A DNA stretch of 64,000 nt from Bacillota bacterium (GCA_023409265.1 JAEYHZ010000008.1:310001-374000), one strand, 5' to 3'; counted from the stretch's first letter, positions 34,107 through 43,619 are shown. The notes: a model not told the origin generated them from the letters alone. Translations and numbers: made by a program.

Positions 34107-34991
34107 ATGAAAGCATGGGAAGCTATCCAATCCAGTTTGATAATGATTGAGGAAAATCTATCAGGACCAATTACTATTGAAGAACTTGCTTCTTCATCAC
34201 ACTTATCAATGTTTTATTTTCAAAGAATGTTCAGCCGGCTTGTAGGAAAACCCGTTATGGAATATGTCAAACTGCGCCGTCTGGTAAACGCAGCGGATTA
34301 TCTGGCACAGAACCAGGCAAAAATACTTGATGTTGCAATGAAGTATGGCTTTGAAAGCCATGAGAGCTTCACCAGATCCTTTAAAGAAACCTACAATATT
34401 ACACCCGAGGAATACAGAAAATGTCCAAGACCTCTTTCACATTTCATAATGCCTGAACTCTCATTAAGTTACAGTATTGTTGACGAAAATGTCCCTATAT
34501 TTGCAAACGGCATTATTCTTGAAGTGAAACGGGCTGCTATTGATGTTTCGCGTATCTTCTCGGGATATACAACACAGAACCCCATAAACGATACCCCTGG
34601 TATCGATTTTTTGGGAGAGCTCTGGAATAAGTTTCATGCTAACAAAGAGCGTATATCAAATCTGCTTCCCTCAGGCAACGAAGCAGGGATATCCTTTCCT
34701 GGTGAAAAGGCGGGCTATTTCAGCTACTTTGCCGGTGCTGAGGTTAAAGACAATAGTTTGGAATCTGATTTTGAAAAGTACATTTTACCATCCGGAGAAT
34801 ACGTTGTTTGCTCCTTTGAAGCAGAAAATTTTCACCTTCTTACTACAGATGCATTGAATAAAGCACGTGATTACACCTTAGGAGTCTGGCTTCCGGCTCA
34901 CAAACTTGAAATTGAACCCTTTATGGCTGAAATTTACTATGAGACAACACCGGAAGCTACTCTTATGGAAATCTGGCTAAAGTTAAGATAA
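34107..34991 (+). CDS. AraC-family regulator with GyrI-like effector domain
   Basis: About 294 residues from ATG 34107 (AAGG eight bases upstream). Two HTH motifs lie in the first 105 residues (ITIEELASSSHLSMFYFQRMFSRLVGKPVMEYVKLRRL and ILDVAMKYGFESHESFTRSFKETYNITPEEYRK). The C-terminal region (115-294) resembles GyrI-like effector-binding domains (YILPSGEYVVCSFEAE, EIEPFMAEIYYETTPE). This architecture is typical of stress or small-molecule regulators. Target unknown; a terminator follows. Confidence 0.85.
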   Translation: MKAWEAIQSSLIMIEENLSGPITIEELASSSHLSMFYFQRMFSRLVGKPVMEYVKLRRLVNAADYLAQNQAKILDVAMKYGFESHESFTRSFKETYNITPEEYRKCPRPLSHFIMPELSLSYSIVDENVPIFANGIILEVKRAAIDVSRIFSGYTTQNPINDTPGIDFLGELWNKFHANKERISNLLPSGNEAGISFPGEKAGYFSYFAGAEVKDNSLESDFEKYILPSGEYVVCSFEAENFHLLTTDALNKARDYTLGVWLPAHKLEIEPFMAEIYYETTPEATLMEIWLKLR

Positions 34992-35013
34992 CAGTACCTC
35001 TTCAATCCGTCGT

Positions 35014-35044
35014 AAGCCGTGTGTCTTCCCACACGGCTTTTATT
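35014..35044 (+). terminator. terminator after the AraC/GyrI gene
   Basis: AAGCCGTGTG-tcttc-CCACACGGCTTTTATT. Confidence 0.9.
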
Positions 35045-35124
35045 ATTCTCTTTTTCCTTGACTAAATAAAATTACAATGCTATCATAACTTTGTAAAACT
35101 GTTTTTAAAAGTGTTTTCGAAAGG

Positions 35125-36159
35125 ATGAAGGCGGTATTGAAAAACATAAGCGGTAATTCCCTGGTTATTAAAGAGGTTAATATCAATCTTGTCAGAAAGG
35201 TTCTGAAGGAAAAAGGGCAGGCAACCAAGCAACAGATTGCTCAAGTAACAGGATTAAGCACAGTTACTGTCAATACTGTACTTATAAAATTGATGCAGCA
35301 GAATGAAGCCTATGAAATAGAATTATCTTCTTCCATTGGGGGCAGACGTGCACATCAATTCAAGTATAATTCAAACCACGCACTTGCGCTTATACTATTT
35401 CCATATGAAAACAAGGGAGAAATAATTGTACACTCTACCGTTATAAATCTTTCCGGAGAATGCGTAGAAGAGAATACTTCAAAGGTTGATACAATTAATT
35501 TGGAAGTGCTTGAGTATATTATAAATGAGAGGTTGGCGGTGTACCAAAACGTAAAAGCACTGGGTTTTGGGCTGCCGGGGACAGAGAATGAAGGAAGAAT
35601 GGTGGTGTCTGATTATAAAGCATTGCTGGGGGTCTCAATAACAGAATATTTCGGCCAAAAGTACAATAAACCGGTTATAATGGAAAACGATGTGAATGCT
35701 GCTGTTATAGGCTATTCCAAAAGAACTGGCACAGTCGGTGAAAGTACTGTTGTTTATTTATATTTTCCTGAGAAATATCCCCCTGGAGCAGGTATCTGTA
35801 TAAACGGAAAACTTCATAAGGGTAAAAGAAACTTTGCAGGTGAAATATCCAATATTCCTCTGGATATCTCCTGGGAAGATACAGTCCTTTATTCATCCTA
35901 TGATGAAATTTGCAAGGCAATAGGTAATATTATCATATCGGTCAGCAGCGTTATCGATCCTGATGTAGTTGTTTTGCATGGTAATTTCCTCACTCCGCAG
36001 CACCGTAGCTCTATCGCTGAGGTTTGCAGAAACAGACTTCCCCATAGTGTAGTTCCTGAAATTGTAATATCCTGCGATTTTGCGCAGGATTACCTGCAAG
36101 GTATGATCGTTAAGACTTTGGAAACGTTGGAACCCAACATAGCATTAACTCAAATATAA
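35125..36159 (+). CDS. ROK-family transcriptional regulator
   Basis: 344 residues: winged-helix HTH (15-75; KEKGQATKQQIAQVTGLSTVTVNTVLIKLMQ) and a ROK sugar-kinase-like domain (85-335; LGFGLPGTENEGRM, MENDVNAAVIGY, FAGEISNIPL). The Cys-rich zinc motif usual after the conserved Gly-His in NagC/Mlc regulators is not seen, so the effector domain is divergent. It lies 23 bp upstream of an MFS transporter on the same strand, probably its regulator. The start is uncertain, since AAGG lies almost against ATG 35125. Confidence 0.85.
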   Translation: MKAVLKNISGNSLVIKEVNINLVRKVLKEKGQATKQQIAQVTGLSTVTVNTVLIKLMQQNEAYEIELSSSIGGRRAHQFKYNSNHALALILFPYENKGEIIVHSTVINLSGECVEENTSKVDTINLEVLEYIINERLAVYQNVKALGFGLPGTENEGRMVVSDYKALLGVSITEYFGQKYNKPVIMENDVNAAVIGYSKRTGTVGESTVVYLYFPEKYPPGAGICINGKLHKGKRNFAGEISNIPLDISWEDTVLYSSYDEICKAIGNIIISVSSVIDPDVVVLHGNFLTPQHRSSIAEVCRNRLPHSVVPEIVISCDFAQDYLQGMIVKTLETLEPNIALTQI

Positions 36160-36182
36160 CAACTTAAGGAGCAAAATACTTT

Positions 36183-37382
36183 ATGGCTACATTTTTTTTA
36201 ATCATAATTTATCTGGCATTTATCAGCCTGGGGTTACCAGATTCTCTATTAGGAGTGGCATGGCCGGTGATGCATTTTGATATCAAGGCTCCGTTGGAGG
36301 CAGCCGGTTTCGTTTCAATGACCATAACAGCCGGAACAATCGTTTCAAGTCTGGCCAGCGGACATGTAATTAAAAAACTGGGTACAGGCAAGATCACCTT
36401 TATAAGCTGCGTTATGACAGCCGGAGCTTTACTGGGTTTCTCATTTTCCAACTCCATTATCTGGTTGATTTTACTGTCAATCCCTTTTGGTCTTGGTGCC
36501 GGGTCAGTAGACTCAGCACTTAACAACTATGTTGCTCTGCATTACGAGGCCCGCCATATGAGCTGGCTGCACTGCTTCTGGGGTGTAGGTGCTACGCTTG
36601 GGCCTGTGATAATGTCATGGTTTATTGCCGGACATAACGAGTGGAGAGGCGGATACATCACCATTTCAATAATTCAGTTTGTACTAGCCTCTCTAATATT
36701 TTTTACCCTTCCTATGTGGAAAAGGAACGAAAACACCGAAGTTCACAAAGCAGATTTATCGGCAAATGAGGATGCTGAAGGGAAACATCTTATTGAAGAA
36801 AAGAAACAGAACGGAATTCTGAAAATAAAAGGTGTAAAACTTGCTTTGATTACATTTTTGCTCTATTGCGGTACAGAATCAACCATGGGGTTATGGGGGA
36901 GCAGCTATCTGGTAAACATAAAAGGGATACCTGCGGCTGTTGCGGCACAATGGGTCTCACTCTATTATGCCGGAATCACAGTGGGAAGATTTATAACCGG
37001 ATTTTTTACAATAAAAATCAGCAACAAAGTACTTATACGCACTGGCCAGGTTACTGCATTGGTCGGTGCTTCACTAATACTTATGCCTTTCTCTTCCTAT
37101 TTTTCCCTTGCAGGTTTTATCCTGGTAGGCCTGGGCTGCGCACCTGTTTTCCCCTGCATGATACATGAAACACCGGTACGTTTTGGAAAAGAACATTCAC
37201 AGAAAATAATCGGATATCAAATGGCAGTAGCCTATACCGGTATAACCCTGCTGCCGCCCTTACTTGGATTTATCCAGACCAGATTTACGCTTATAATAAT
37301 GCCATTTTTTGTTGTGACATATATAGTAGCAATGCTCATCAGTTCCGAGAAGATAAACTCACTGATGAAAGCCGGAAGATAG
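36183..37382 (+). CDS. MFS transporter, probable sugar permease
   Basis: 399 residues, 12 TM helices in two bundles with a charged cytoplasmic loop (about 180-220, KRNENTEVHKADLSANEDAEGKH). AWPVMHFDIKAPLEAAGFVSM and GSVDSALNNYVALHYEARHMSWLHCFWGVGATLGP match FucP/YfmO-like members of the major facilitator superfamily. It follows the ROK regulator, so a sugar substrate is likely. The RBS is AAGGAG. Confidence 0.85.
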   Translation: MATFFLIIIYLAFISLGLPDSLLGVAWPVMHFDIKAPLEAAGFVSMTITAGTIVSSLASGHVIKKLGTGKITFISCVMTAGALLGFSFSNSIIWLILLSIPFGLGAGSVDSALNNYVALHYEARHMSWLHCFWGVGATLGPVIMSWFIAGHNEWRGGYITISIIQFVLASLIFFTLPMWKRNENTEVHKADLSANEDAEGKHLIEEKKQNGILKIKGVKLALITFLLYCGTESTMGLWGSSYLVNIKGIPAAVAAQWVSLYYAGITVGRFITGFFTIKISNKVLIRTGQVTALVGASLILMPFSSYFSLAGFILVGLGCAPVFPCMIHETPVRFGKEHSQKIIGYQMAVAYTGITLLPPLLGFIQTRFTLIIMPFFVVTYIVAMLISSEKINSLMKAGR

Positions 37383-37440
37383 TACAAACCATATTCACGG
37401 GTGAATGGAAGTCTTATTAATAATCATTTATAATATCAGA

Positions 37441-37520
37441 TAGCTGGGGATTTATTGAGGAAATAGATGAATCAATTTTTGTACGCCGCTATACGGCTCA
37501 AAGCCATAACATGGCTCAGG
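37441..37520 (+). promoter_or_regulatory. conserved leader element, copy 3 (decayed)
   Basis: ATCAATTTTTGT..GCCGCTATACGGCTCA at 37471-37500 repeats the leader at 37679, followed by an extra AGCCAT-aac-ATGGCT hairpin and GGAGGTTAGC. It is not followed by a long frame. Confidence 0.5.
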
Positions 37521-37679
37521 AGGTTAGCTTGAAAGACTTCATTTACTAATTGTCTTCCAAGCCAACCTATGAATTTATGGCCACGCGACATATTCAAAGT
37601 ATAATAATATGTTATTGAAACAAAAAAATATTGACTATATACTTTGAAAGCGCGCATGGCCAATTAACCTCCTTTATTC
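37488..37679. other. stem-loop-rich segment between two leader copies
   Basis: GGAGGTTA (about 37509) and TAACCTCC (about 37667) bound two imperfect hairpins: AGGTTaGCTTGaAAGAC / GTCTTcCAAGCcAACCT (about 37511-37567), and TGGCCaCGCG..TCAAAGTATA / TATACTTTGA..CGCGcaTGGCC (about 37578-37662). A minus-strand frame 37472-37654 has GGAGG seven bases before ATG and could encode about 61 residues; coding is unproven. Confidence 0.4.
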
Positions 37680-37750
37680 GCCTTATAGCGGATTAGGAGT
37701 GAATAATTTCATCAATTTTTGTGGCCGCTATACGGCTCATGGAGGTTAAT
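37679..37750 (+). promoter_or_regulatory. conserved leader element, copy 2, upstream of AraC gene
   Basis: CTTATAGCGGATTAGGAGT, ATCAATTTTTGTG, hairpin GCCG-ctata-CGGC (37724-37736), CTCATGGAGGTTAATATG. It also reads as a short frame ending at the TAA that overlaps the start region (NNFINFCGRYTAHGG here, NNYINFYGCYAAHGG at the PIG-L copy). Confidence 0.6.
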
Positions 37751-38608
37751 ATGGAAGCACATCACCAAACCACTATTAACATATACACCGGACACTTACC
37801 TGTTAATGTCTTTAATACCGACGTACAGGTCTTTCCTCCTCATTGGCATGAAAGGGTGGAAATAGTTTATGTCCTCGGAGATGAACTTAAAATTGGCTTG
37901 AACAATTCTGTTTACACTTTACACAACAGGGATATTCTCATCATTAACATGGGAGAGGTACACTATTTTCTCATGCAGCCGCAAAAATGTGACAGAATTA
38001 TAATTCAGTTTGATTTGTCACTGTTTGAAGAAATTGCCAACAGTATTTCGGGCAGGAGGCTAAGTCAGCCGTTAATAACCCGCGATGCCCCAAGAGGAAG
38101 CGACGGTTTCTCTGTTCATGAATATTTTGAGCGTAATATTCTGGGAATCAATGATGAGATCAGAAGCAGGAATCCGGGTTTTGAATTTTTTGTGGCAGCC
38201 AGGCTGTGTGAACTGGCCGCCGGAATGATAAGGTATATTCCCAATGAAAAATTATGCCCTGCTGAAAAGAATAAACAAATAAAGCAACTGGAACTTCTGG
38301 AAGAAGTAACAAACTATATTGACAAAAATCTGCACAGGGAAATCAGCCTTTCAGAGGTTTCCAAACATGTTAACTTCAGCAAGTATCATTTTACAAGATT
38401 TTTCAAGGACACCACAGGTATGACCTTTTGGAAATATTTAAACAATTATAAGGTTTCTAAAGCTGCCAACCGCTTAATAAATTCATCGGATTCCATACTT
38501 GAAATAGCATTCGATTCAGGCTTTAACAGCATAAAGACTTTTAACCGGGTCTTTAAGCAGGTAAGAGGCTGTTCACCTTCCGCCTTTAAAAAAGCAATAA
38601 TTGAGTAG
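37751..38608 (+). CDS. AraC-family regulator with cupin sensor domain
   Basis: 285 residues from ATG 37751 (GGAGGTTAAT site). The N-terminal cupin-like AraC_binding domain (1-165) has FPPHWHERVEIVYVLGDELKIGLNN and DILIINMGEVHYF. The C-terminal double HTH (185-285) has HREISLSEVSKHVNFSKYHFTRFFKDTTG and ILEIAFDSGFNSIKTFNRVFKQVRGCSPSAFKK. It is probably an activator of the adjacent 38730 gene, which begins 121 bp downstream. It shares its leader with the PIG-L gene. Confidence 0.88.
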   Translation: MEAHHQTTINIYTGHLPVNVFNTDVQVFPPHWHERVEIVYVLGDELKIGLNNSVYTLHNRDILIINMGEVHYFLMQPQKCDRIIIQFDLSLFEEIANSISGRRLSQPLITRDAPRGSDGFSVHEYFERNILGINDEIRSRNPGFEFFVAARLCELAAGMIRYIPNEKLCPAEKNKQIKQLELLEEVTNYIDKNLHREISLSEVSKHVNFSKYHFTRFFKDTTGMTFWKYLNNYKVSKAANRLINSSDSILEIAFDSGFNSIKTFNRVFKQVRGCSPSAFKKAIIE

Positions 38609-38729
38609 TATCCAGCAAGCTTTGACGAGAAATTTTTCAGAATTTTTCTTAAAATCAATCCATAAAATACTTTTTTCAAAAGACGATATATATTTTTATT
38701 TTGCCGTATGGGGCTTATGGGAGGGTTTT

Positions 38730-40436
38730 ATGTCCTACAAAAATTTTTCGGTGTCGGTATTCTTTAATGCTCACGATCTGGAAGTTCTCAACAGGGATAA
38801 TTTATTTGAGGAGTGCTACGAATTCTTTTCAAAGCACATAGATATTGACAAGGTATATTTGGAAACCTACCGCGGCAGTACGTATTTATCAAAGGACGAT
38901 ATGCTGGCCTGCAAAGAGTTTTTCAATAAGAAGGGCATAAAAGTTTCCGGAGCTATTACTACTACCCAGAAATGCGATATCATCTGGGATTTCCGCTCCT
39001 TTTGCTACAGTGATCCTCAGCAGAGAAAACAATTATGCGATATAGTAGCCTACACTGCAGGTATTTTTGATGAGATTATACTTGATGACTTTTATTTTAC
39101 CAACTGCAAATGCGATTTGTGCATTGAGGCCAAGGGCAGCAGCAGCTGGTCCGATTTCAGAACAGCACAGATGGCCCAGGTCTCCAGAGAAATTATGAGT
39201 ACGGCAAAACAAATAAACCCTTCTATAAATATGATCATAAAGTACCCGAACTGGTATGATCATCACCAGTTTACAGGCTATACCCCCGGAGATCAGGTCA
39301 ATATTTTTGATTCCTTCTATACCGGAACCGAAACCAGGGATTCCAGATATACTCAGCAGGTACTTCAAAGATACCTGGGCTATTTCATAATGAGATATTT
39401 CGAGAGCATTAATCCGGGAAAAAATCTCGGCGGCTGGTTCGATACCTTTGACTGTTCCCTCAATGCCTATGTTGAGCAGCTTAATATGACCGTTTTCTCC
39501 AAAGCGAGAGAAATCACTCTTTTCTGCGCCGGCCTTCTTGCAACCGACTACCGTATATGCGTTCCTGTTGCCGGACATGTTTTCAGTGAGCTTGACACGA
39601 TTGCAGGACAGTTGGGAGAGCCTGTGGGTATTCCCTGCTACAAACCTTTTAAATCAGAGGGTGAAGATTTTATTCATGGCTACCTTGGAATGCTGGGGCT
39701 TCCACTGCAGCCCACTCCCCTGTACCCCTCGGACAGCAAACTCCTCCTGCTTACAGAGAGTGCAAAAAAGGACCCTGCTATCGTCAGCAGGATAAAAGCA
39801 AGCCTTTCTGCCGGGAACCAGGTTGTCATTACGTCAGGTCTCTTGAGAGCCCTGAACGATCAACTATCCGATATAGCAGAAATACATTACACGGATAAAA
39901 AGGCATTGATTAAAACCTATGCCGCAACAATGGAGACCTGCTCCTTCAAAGACTATTATACTTCAGACAGGGAAATAATAATCCCGCATATAGATTTCAA
40001 AACCAATGATACCTGGCAAAGAGCAGTAGGATTGGACAACTTTAACAACCATCCGGTTCTGCTGGAAAACAAATACAGTAAAGGCAAGCTCTATGTTCTG
40101 ACAATACCTGATAATCAGGGTGATATTTACAGTTATCCCGAAGGAGTTCTGAATGTGGTCAGGGAGGTTGTGTCAAAGGAATTGCCGCTGCATATAGAAG
40201 CACCCTCACAGGTAGGTTTGTTTTTATATGACAACAACACTTTTATAATTGAATCCTTCAGAGAAACAAACACAGAAGTTACTATTACAGTTCACAAGGA
40301 AAATGCCGCATTACGCCAGCTTGCCACCAATAAACATAGAATGGGTGCTAAAATAGAAAAAATCGCTGGTAATGGAGTAACTTATTTCAAGGTGTTCCTA
40401 CGCCCGGGTACATATAAAATACTTGCAATAGATTAA
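38730..40436 (+). CDS. glycoside-hydrolase-like protein of unknown family
   Basis: About 568 residues starting at ATG 38730 (GGGAGGG four bases upstream; the longer frame runs back into the AraC gene). Residues 1-300 look like a TIM barrel (VYLETYRGSTYLSKDDM, EIILDDFYFTNCKCDLC, NMIIKYPNWYDHHQF, GGWFDTFDC, IFDSFYTGTETRD), with acidic residues at strand ends. Residues 330-470 resemble a class-I-amidotransferase-like domain of beta-galactosidase type (KLLLLTESAKKDPAIVSRIKASLSAGNQVVITSG). The C terminus is beta-rich. No signal peptide, so it probably acts on imported sugars. I do not assign a GH family. Confidence 0.6.
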   Translation: MSYKNFSVSVFFNAHDLEVLNRDNLFEECYEFFSKHIDIDKVYLETYRGSTYLSKDDMLACKEFFNKKGIKVSGAITTTQKCDIIWDFRSFCYSDPQQRKQLCDIVAYTAGIFDEIILDDFYFTNCKCDLCIEAKGSSSWSDFRTAQMAQVSREIMSTAKQINPSINMIIKYPNWYDHHQFTGYTPGDQVNIFDSFYTGTETRDSRYTQQVLQRYLGYFIMRYFESINPGKNLGGWFDTFDCSLNAYVEQLNMTVFSKAREITLFCAGLLATDYRICVPVAGHVFSELDTIAGQLGEPVGIPCYKPFKSEGEDFIHGYLGMLGLPLQPTPLYPSDSKLLLLTESAKKDPAIVSRIKASLSAGNQVVITSGLLRALNDQLSDIAEIHYTDKKALIKTYAATMETCSFKDYYTSDREIIIPHIDFKTNDTWQRAVGLDNFNNHPVLLENKYSKGKLYVLTIPDNQGDIYSYPEGVLNVVREVVSKELPLHIEAPSQVGLFLYDNNTFIIESFRETNTEVTITVHKENAALRQLATNKHRMGAKIEKIAGNGVTYFKVFLRPGTYKILAID

Positions 40437-40490
40437 CAGAATCTGACTATACAGTGAGCCATCACTTGTATATATGTGTATTATGTGTGT

Positions 40491-40519
40491 GAGTAAAGCG
40501 CCCTTGAGGCGCTTTACTC
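40491..40519. terminator. bidirectional terminator-like palindrome
   Basis: GAGTAAAGCGCC-cttga-GGCGCTTTACTC, 12-bp perfect stem between convergent genes. It overlaps the last codons of the minus-strand ABC permease. Confidence 0.75.
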
Positions 40520-43500
40520 AACGGATTTCAAGGATTCTATCATACTGATCTTCTTCAGTTTAAAATGCATTACAATATTAACCAGAACAGCAAACACTGC
40601 AGTGAGCACGGCTGCCATAAGGTAACTGTACCAGTATATATCCCTTCCAAACATTACAACATCAATTTCCGAGGTTTCCAGTACAAATCTGTTCAGTACA
40701 ATTCCTCCCAGAAGACCTATGCTGATATTGATAAGAGTCAGAATAATATTTTCCCGGAACACATATTCCGACACCTCCAGGTCATAGAAGCCCAGGACCT
40801 TGATACTTGCAATCTCCCTGACTCTTTCAGTTATATTTATGTTTGTCAGATTGTATAAAACCACAAAAGCAAGAGCTCCGGCAGAAAAGATCATTACAAA
40901 TACTATGCTGTTCAAATTCCCCACCATATCGCTGAAGTTTTGTTCATTGGTCCTGTTGAAGTTCATTTGTAGTACTGCTGCCTTGCTGGCCAGTTGGGAG
41001 CTTATCTGATCGTCGGCCTCCCGGGATACCTTTTTCTCTTTTAGCAGAATGCTGTTGGATACCGGTTTTTCTCCGAATTCCTTTTCAAATAGTGTCCTGG
41101 TCATATATACATAATGTAAAGTATAATTTTCATTTATTGCTGCAATCTTTACTTCCACACTCTTAAATTCGCCATCCTTTATAGTCATCCTGTCTCCGAC
41201 TTTAAGATTTAATACTTTTGCGAGCTTTTCCCCAATTATGACACCGTCGTCGGTAAGTTTCAGAGGTTTTTTCCCATGCATCCTGTGAACTGAAATAAAT
41301 TGGCTCAATTTTTCATTATCCTCCGGTACTATGAGATTGATCTTCTGCCAGTCCTCCTGATAGCCCGCATCAAAATTCTTAAGACGGACATTGAGCATTT
41401 TCTCCACATTGCTGTTGGCCTGGATAACGCTGACCACCTCCAGCTTATCCTGTTCTTTTGCATTTTCATCTATAATAATCATTGCATTAAATTTGAAAAC
41501 CTCACCGTACTGTCTTGGAACGATACTGGAAATGGCGTCCCTCAACCCAAAGCCCGCCAGCATCAAAGATGTACAACCTGCCACTCCCAGAAGCGTCATA
41601 AATAATCTCTTTTTATACCTGAATAAATTTCTGATGGTTACCTTGCTGAAAAAATTCAACCTGTTCCATATAAAAGGTATTCTTTCCAGAAACACTCGTT
41701 TTCCCATTCTGGGTGCTTTGGGTCTCATTAAAGCAGAAGGCTGTTCATTAAGTTCCCTGTAACAGGCCAGATATACCGCCAGGGAAGTGCAGGCCAGCGC
41801 CCCCAGAGTTATCCAGAATACATAATCAAGTCTGAAGGGCATGATGGTGGGCGGGAGCCGGTAAAGCATACTGTAAGCATTGGTTATGACAAAGGGAAAC
41901 AGCTTGAGACCAATGGACAGACCTGCCAAGCTGCCGGTTATGCTTGCAATGGCAGCATAAACAAGGTACTTGGAGGCTATGGCAAAACTACCGTAACCCA
42001 GTGCTTTAAGAGTGCCAATCTGAATTCTCTGTTCTTCGACCATCCTTGTCATTGTGGTTAGACATACAAAGGCGGCAACAAAAAAGAAAAACACCGGGAA
42101 AATTTTTGCTATGGCATCAATTCTTTTTGTATCTTCAGAATATGATGTGTAGCCGGGATTATTATTCCTGTCCATTATATACCACTTGGGTCTCTTTATA
42201 TCCTTAACCTTCTGTTCTGCTTCGGCAATCTCTTTTCTTGCATCCTCAAGCTTCTTATCCGATACATATTTCTGTTTTTCATATTCGGTGCGTCCCTCTT
42301 CCAGCGTTTTTTCCGACTGTTCCAGCTTCAGAGCTGCTTCGTTGAGTTTTTTTGCACCTTCTCTTTTTTGTTTTTTAAAAAGCGTTTTTTGTTTGGTAAT
42401 TTCTTTTGCTCCCGCATCAAGTTCCAGTCTGGTCTTTATTAATTCAGCTTCAGCTGCAGCCGCTTGAGGAGCAGGCATACTTTCTCTGTTCTCTTCAAAA
42501 AGCCTCAGGTTCTCGGCATACTTTATTTCTCCGCTTTCTAGTATACTTTCAGCCTTTCCAAGCTTGGCTTCTGAAGTTGCAAGCTTTTTATCAAATAAAT
42601 CCCTCTGCCTTTCCAGGTCAAGCTTACCTCTTTTTATATCAGCCTCACCTTTTTTAAGGTTATCCAGGGCCTCCGACAATTTTATTTGTTGCTCCTTTTC
42701 ACCTTCAGCCAGCTCTTTTTTCGAATCCTCAAGCTTTTGCCCGGCATCTCGGTAAACCTCATTGTACCGCTGTTCCTCTCTAATACCGGCAATATCTTCA
42801 AACTTTTTCCGGTCTCTTTTCACAATTTCCCTGTATGCTTCACTGAACGCAGAAAGCCCCTTTGTACCCTGCAGTGTAATATTTAAATCCGTGTATACCT
42901 CCATATTAAAGTCCTCTTCTGGAATGATTGCATATAATGCTACTGTCCCGTTTCCGAGGTTTGATGTTCCCTTCTCAAACGTCAGGTAATAAGGTGTTTC
43001 AATCTGCCCCACAACTTTGTAGGTTGACTGTTTCAGGTAATCCGATATTGCCCTGTCCTCCCTGCCGGAACTCAGAGAAACTTCTTCTCCAATTGCAATA
43101 TTCACTCCTCCGATTTTACCTTTTTCAACTGCACATTCTCCCGGCTTTTCAGGCATTCTTCCCTCGATTACTCTATACCTGTTAAGATACCCGTCCGTCT
43201 CCTGCTTCAGCTTATCCAGAGGGACACAATGAAGCTTGGCAACTTTGTCCTCATTATCGGCCTTCATTATTGCATCAATGCTGTAAGAGGGCATTATCTC
43301 CCCGACAGCCTGACTGTTTTTTACCGCCTCCACATCATCTTTGTTGAAGCCATATGTAGATACCAGCCTGAGATCCATTAGTTTATAGTCCTCAAAGTAT
43401 TTGTCGGCAGTCAATTGCATATCGGGACAGGTGACCTTGACCCCTGCAAAGAACCCGGTGCCCAGTGCAATTATGGCAAATATGGCCACAAACCTGCTTC

Positions 43501-43549
43501 TTGTCCTCCACAGTTCTCTAAATGTATCCTTTAAATGAGCGTTTTTCAT
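40514..43549 (-). CDS. FtsX-family ABC permease with long coiled-coil insert
   Basis: About 1011 residues from ATG 43549, which has GGAGG four bases upstream; an earlier in-frame ATG would overlap the ATPase gene. Layout: TM1 near the start (FVAIFAIIALGTGFFAG), a large extracytoplasmic MacB-PCD-like domain, a Glu/Lys-rich coiled coil of about 180 residues (QKLEDSKKELAEGEKEQQ onward), an FtsX block with three TMs (VFFFFVAAFVCLTTMTRMVEEQRIQIGTLKALGYG), TM5, a second outer domain and a final FtsX block (REIASIKVLGFYDLEVSEYV). It pairs with the ATPase gene upstream. Substrate unknown; peptides, lipids or lipoproteins are usual. Confidence 0.87.
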   Translation of the reverse strand: MKNAHLKDTFRELWRTRSRFVAIFAIIALGTGFFAGVKVTCPDMQLTADKYFEDYKLMDLRLVSTYGFNKDDVEAVKNSQAVGEIMPSYSIDAIMKADNEDKVAKLHCVPLDKLKQETDGYLNRYRVIEGRMPEKPGECAVEKGKIGGVNIAIGEEVSLSSGREDRAISDYLKQSTYKVVGQIETPYYLTFEKGTSNLGNGTVALYAIIPEEDFNMEVYTDLNITLQGTKGLSAFSEAYREIVKRDRKKFEDIAGIREEQRYNEVYRDAGQKLEDSKKELAEGEKEQQIKLSEALDNLKKGEADIKRGKLDLERQRDLFDKKLATSEAKLGKAESILESGEIKYAENLRLFEENRESMPAPQAAAAEAELIKTRLELDAGAKEITKQKTLFKKQKREGAKKLNEAALKLEQSEKTLEEGRTEYEKQKYVSDKKLEDARKEIAEAEQKVKDIKRPKWYIMDRNNNPGYTSYSEDTKRIDAIAKIFPVFFFFVAAFVCLTTMTRMVEEQRIQIGTLKALGYGSFAIASKYLVYAAIASITGSLAGLSIGLKLFPFVITNAYSMLYRLPPTIMPFRLDYVFWITLGALACTSLAVYLACYRELNEQPSALMRPKAPRMGKRVFLERIPFIWNRLNFFSKVTIRNLFRYKKRLFMTLLGVAGCTSLMLAGFGLRDAISSIVPRQYGEVFKFNAMIIIDENAKEQDKLEVVSVIQANSNVEKMLNVRLKNFDAGYQEDWQKINLIVPEDNEKLSQFISVHRMHGKKPLKLTDDGVIIGEKLAKVLNLKVGDRMTIKDGEFKSVEVKIAAINENYTLHYVYMTRTLFEKEFGEKPVSNSILLKEKKVSREADDQISSQLASKAAVLQMNFNRTNEQNFSDMVGNLNSIVFVMIFSAGALAFVVLYNLTNINITERVREIASIKVLGFYDLEVSEYVFRENIILTLINISIGLLGGIVLNRFVLETSEIDVVMFGRDIYWYSYLMAAVLTAVFAVLVNIVMHFKLKKISMIESLKSVE

Positions 43550-43619
43550 AAAACCTCCATCCCGTACGGGTATCAGCTTTCCGGACGACGTCTTTAAACT
43601 ATCCTCCATCTGAATATTT

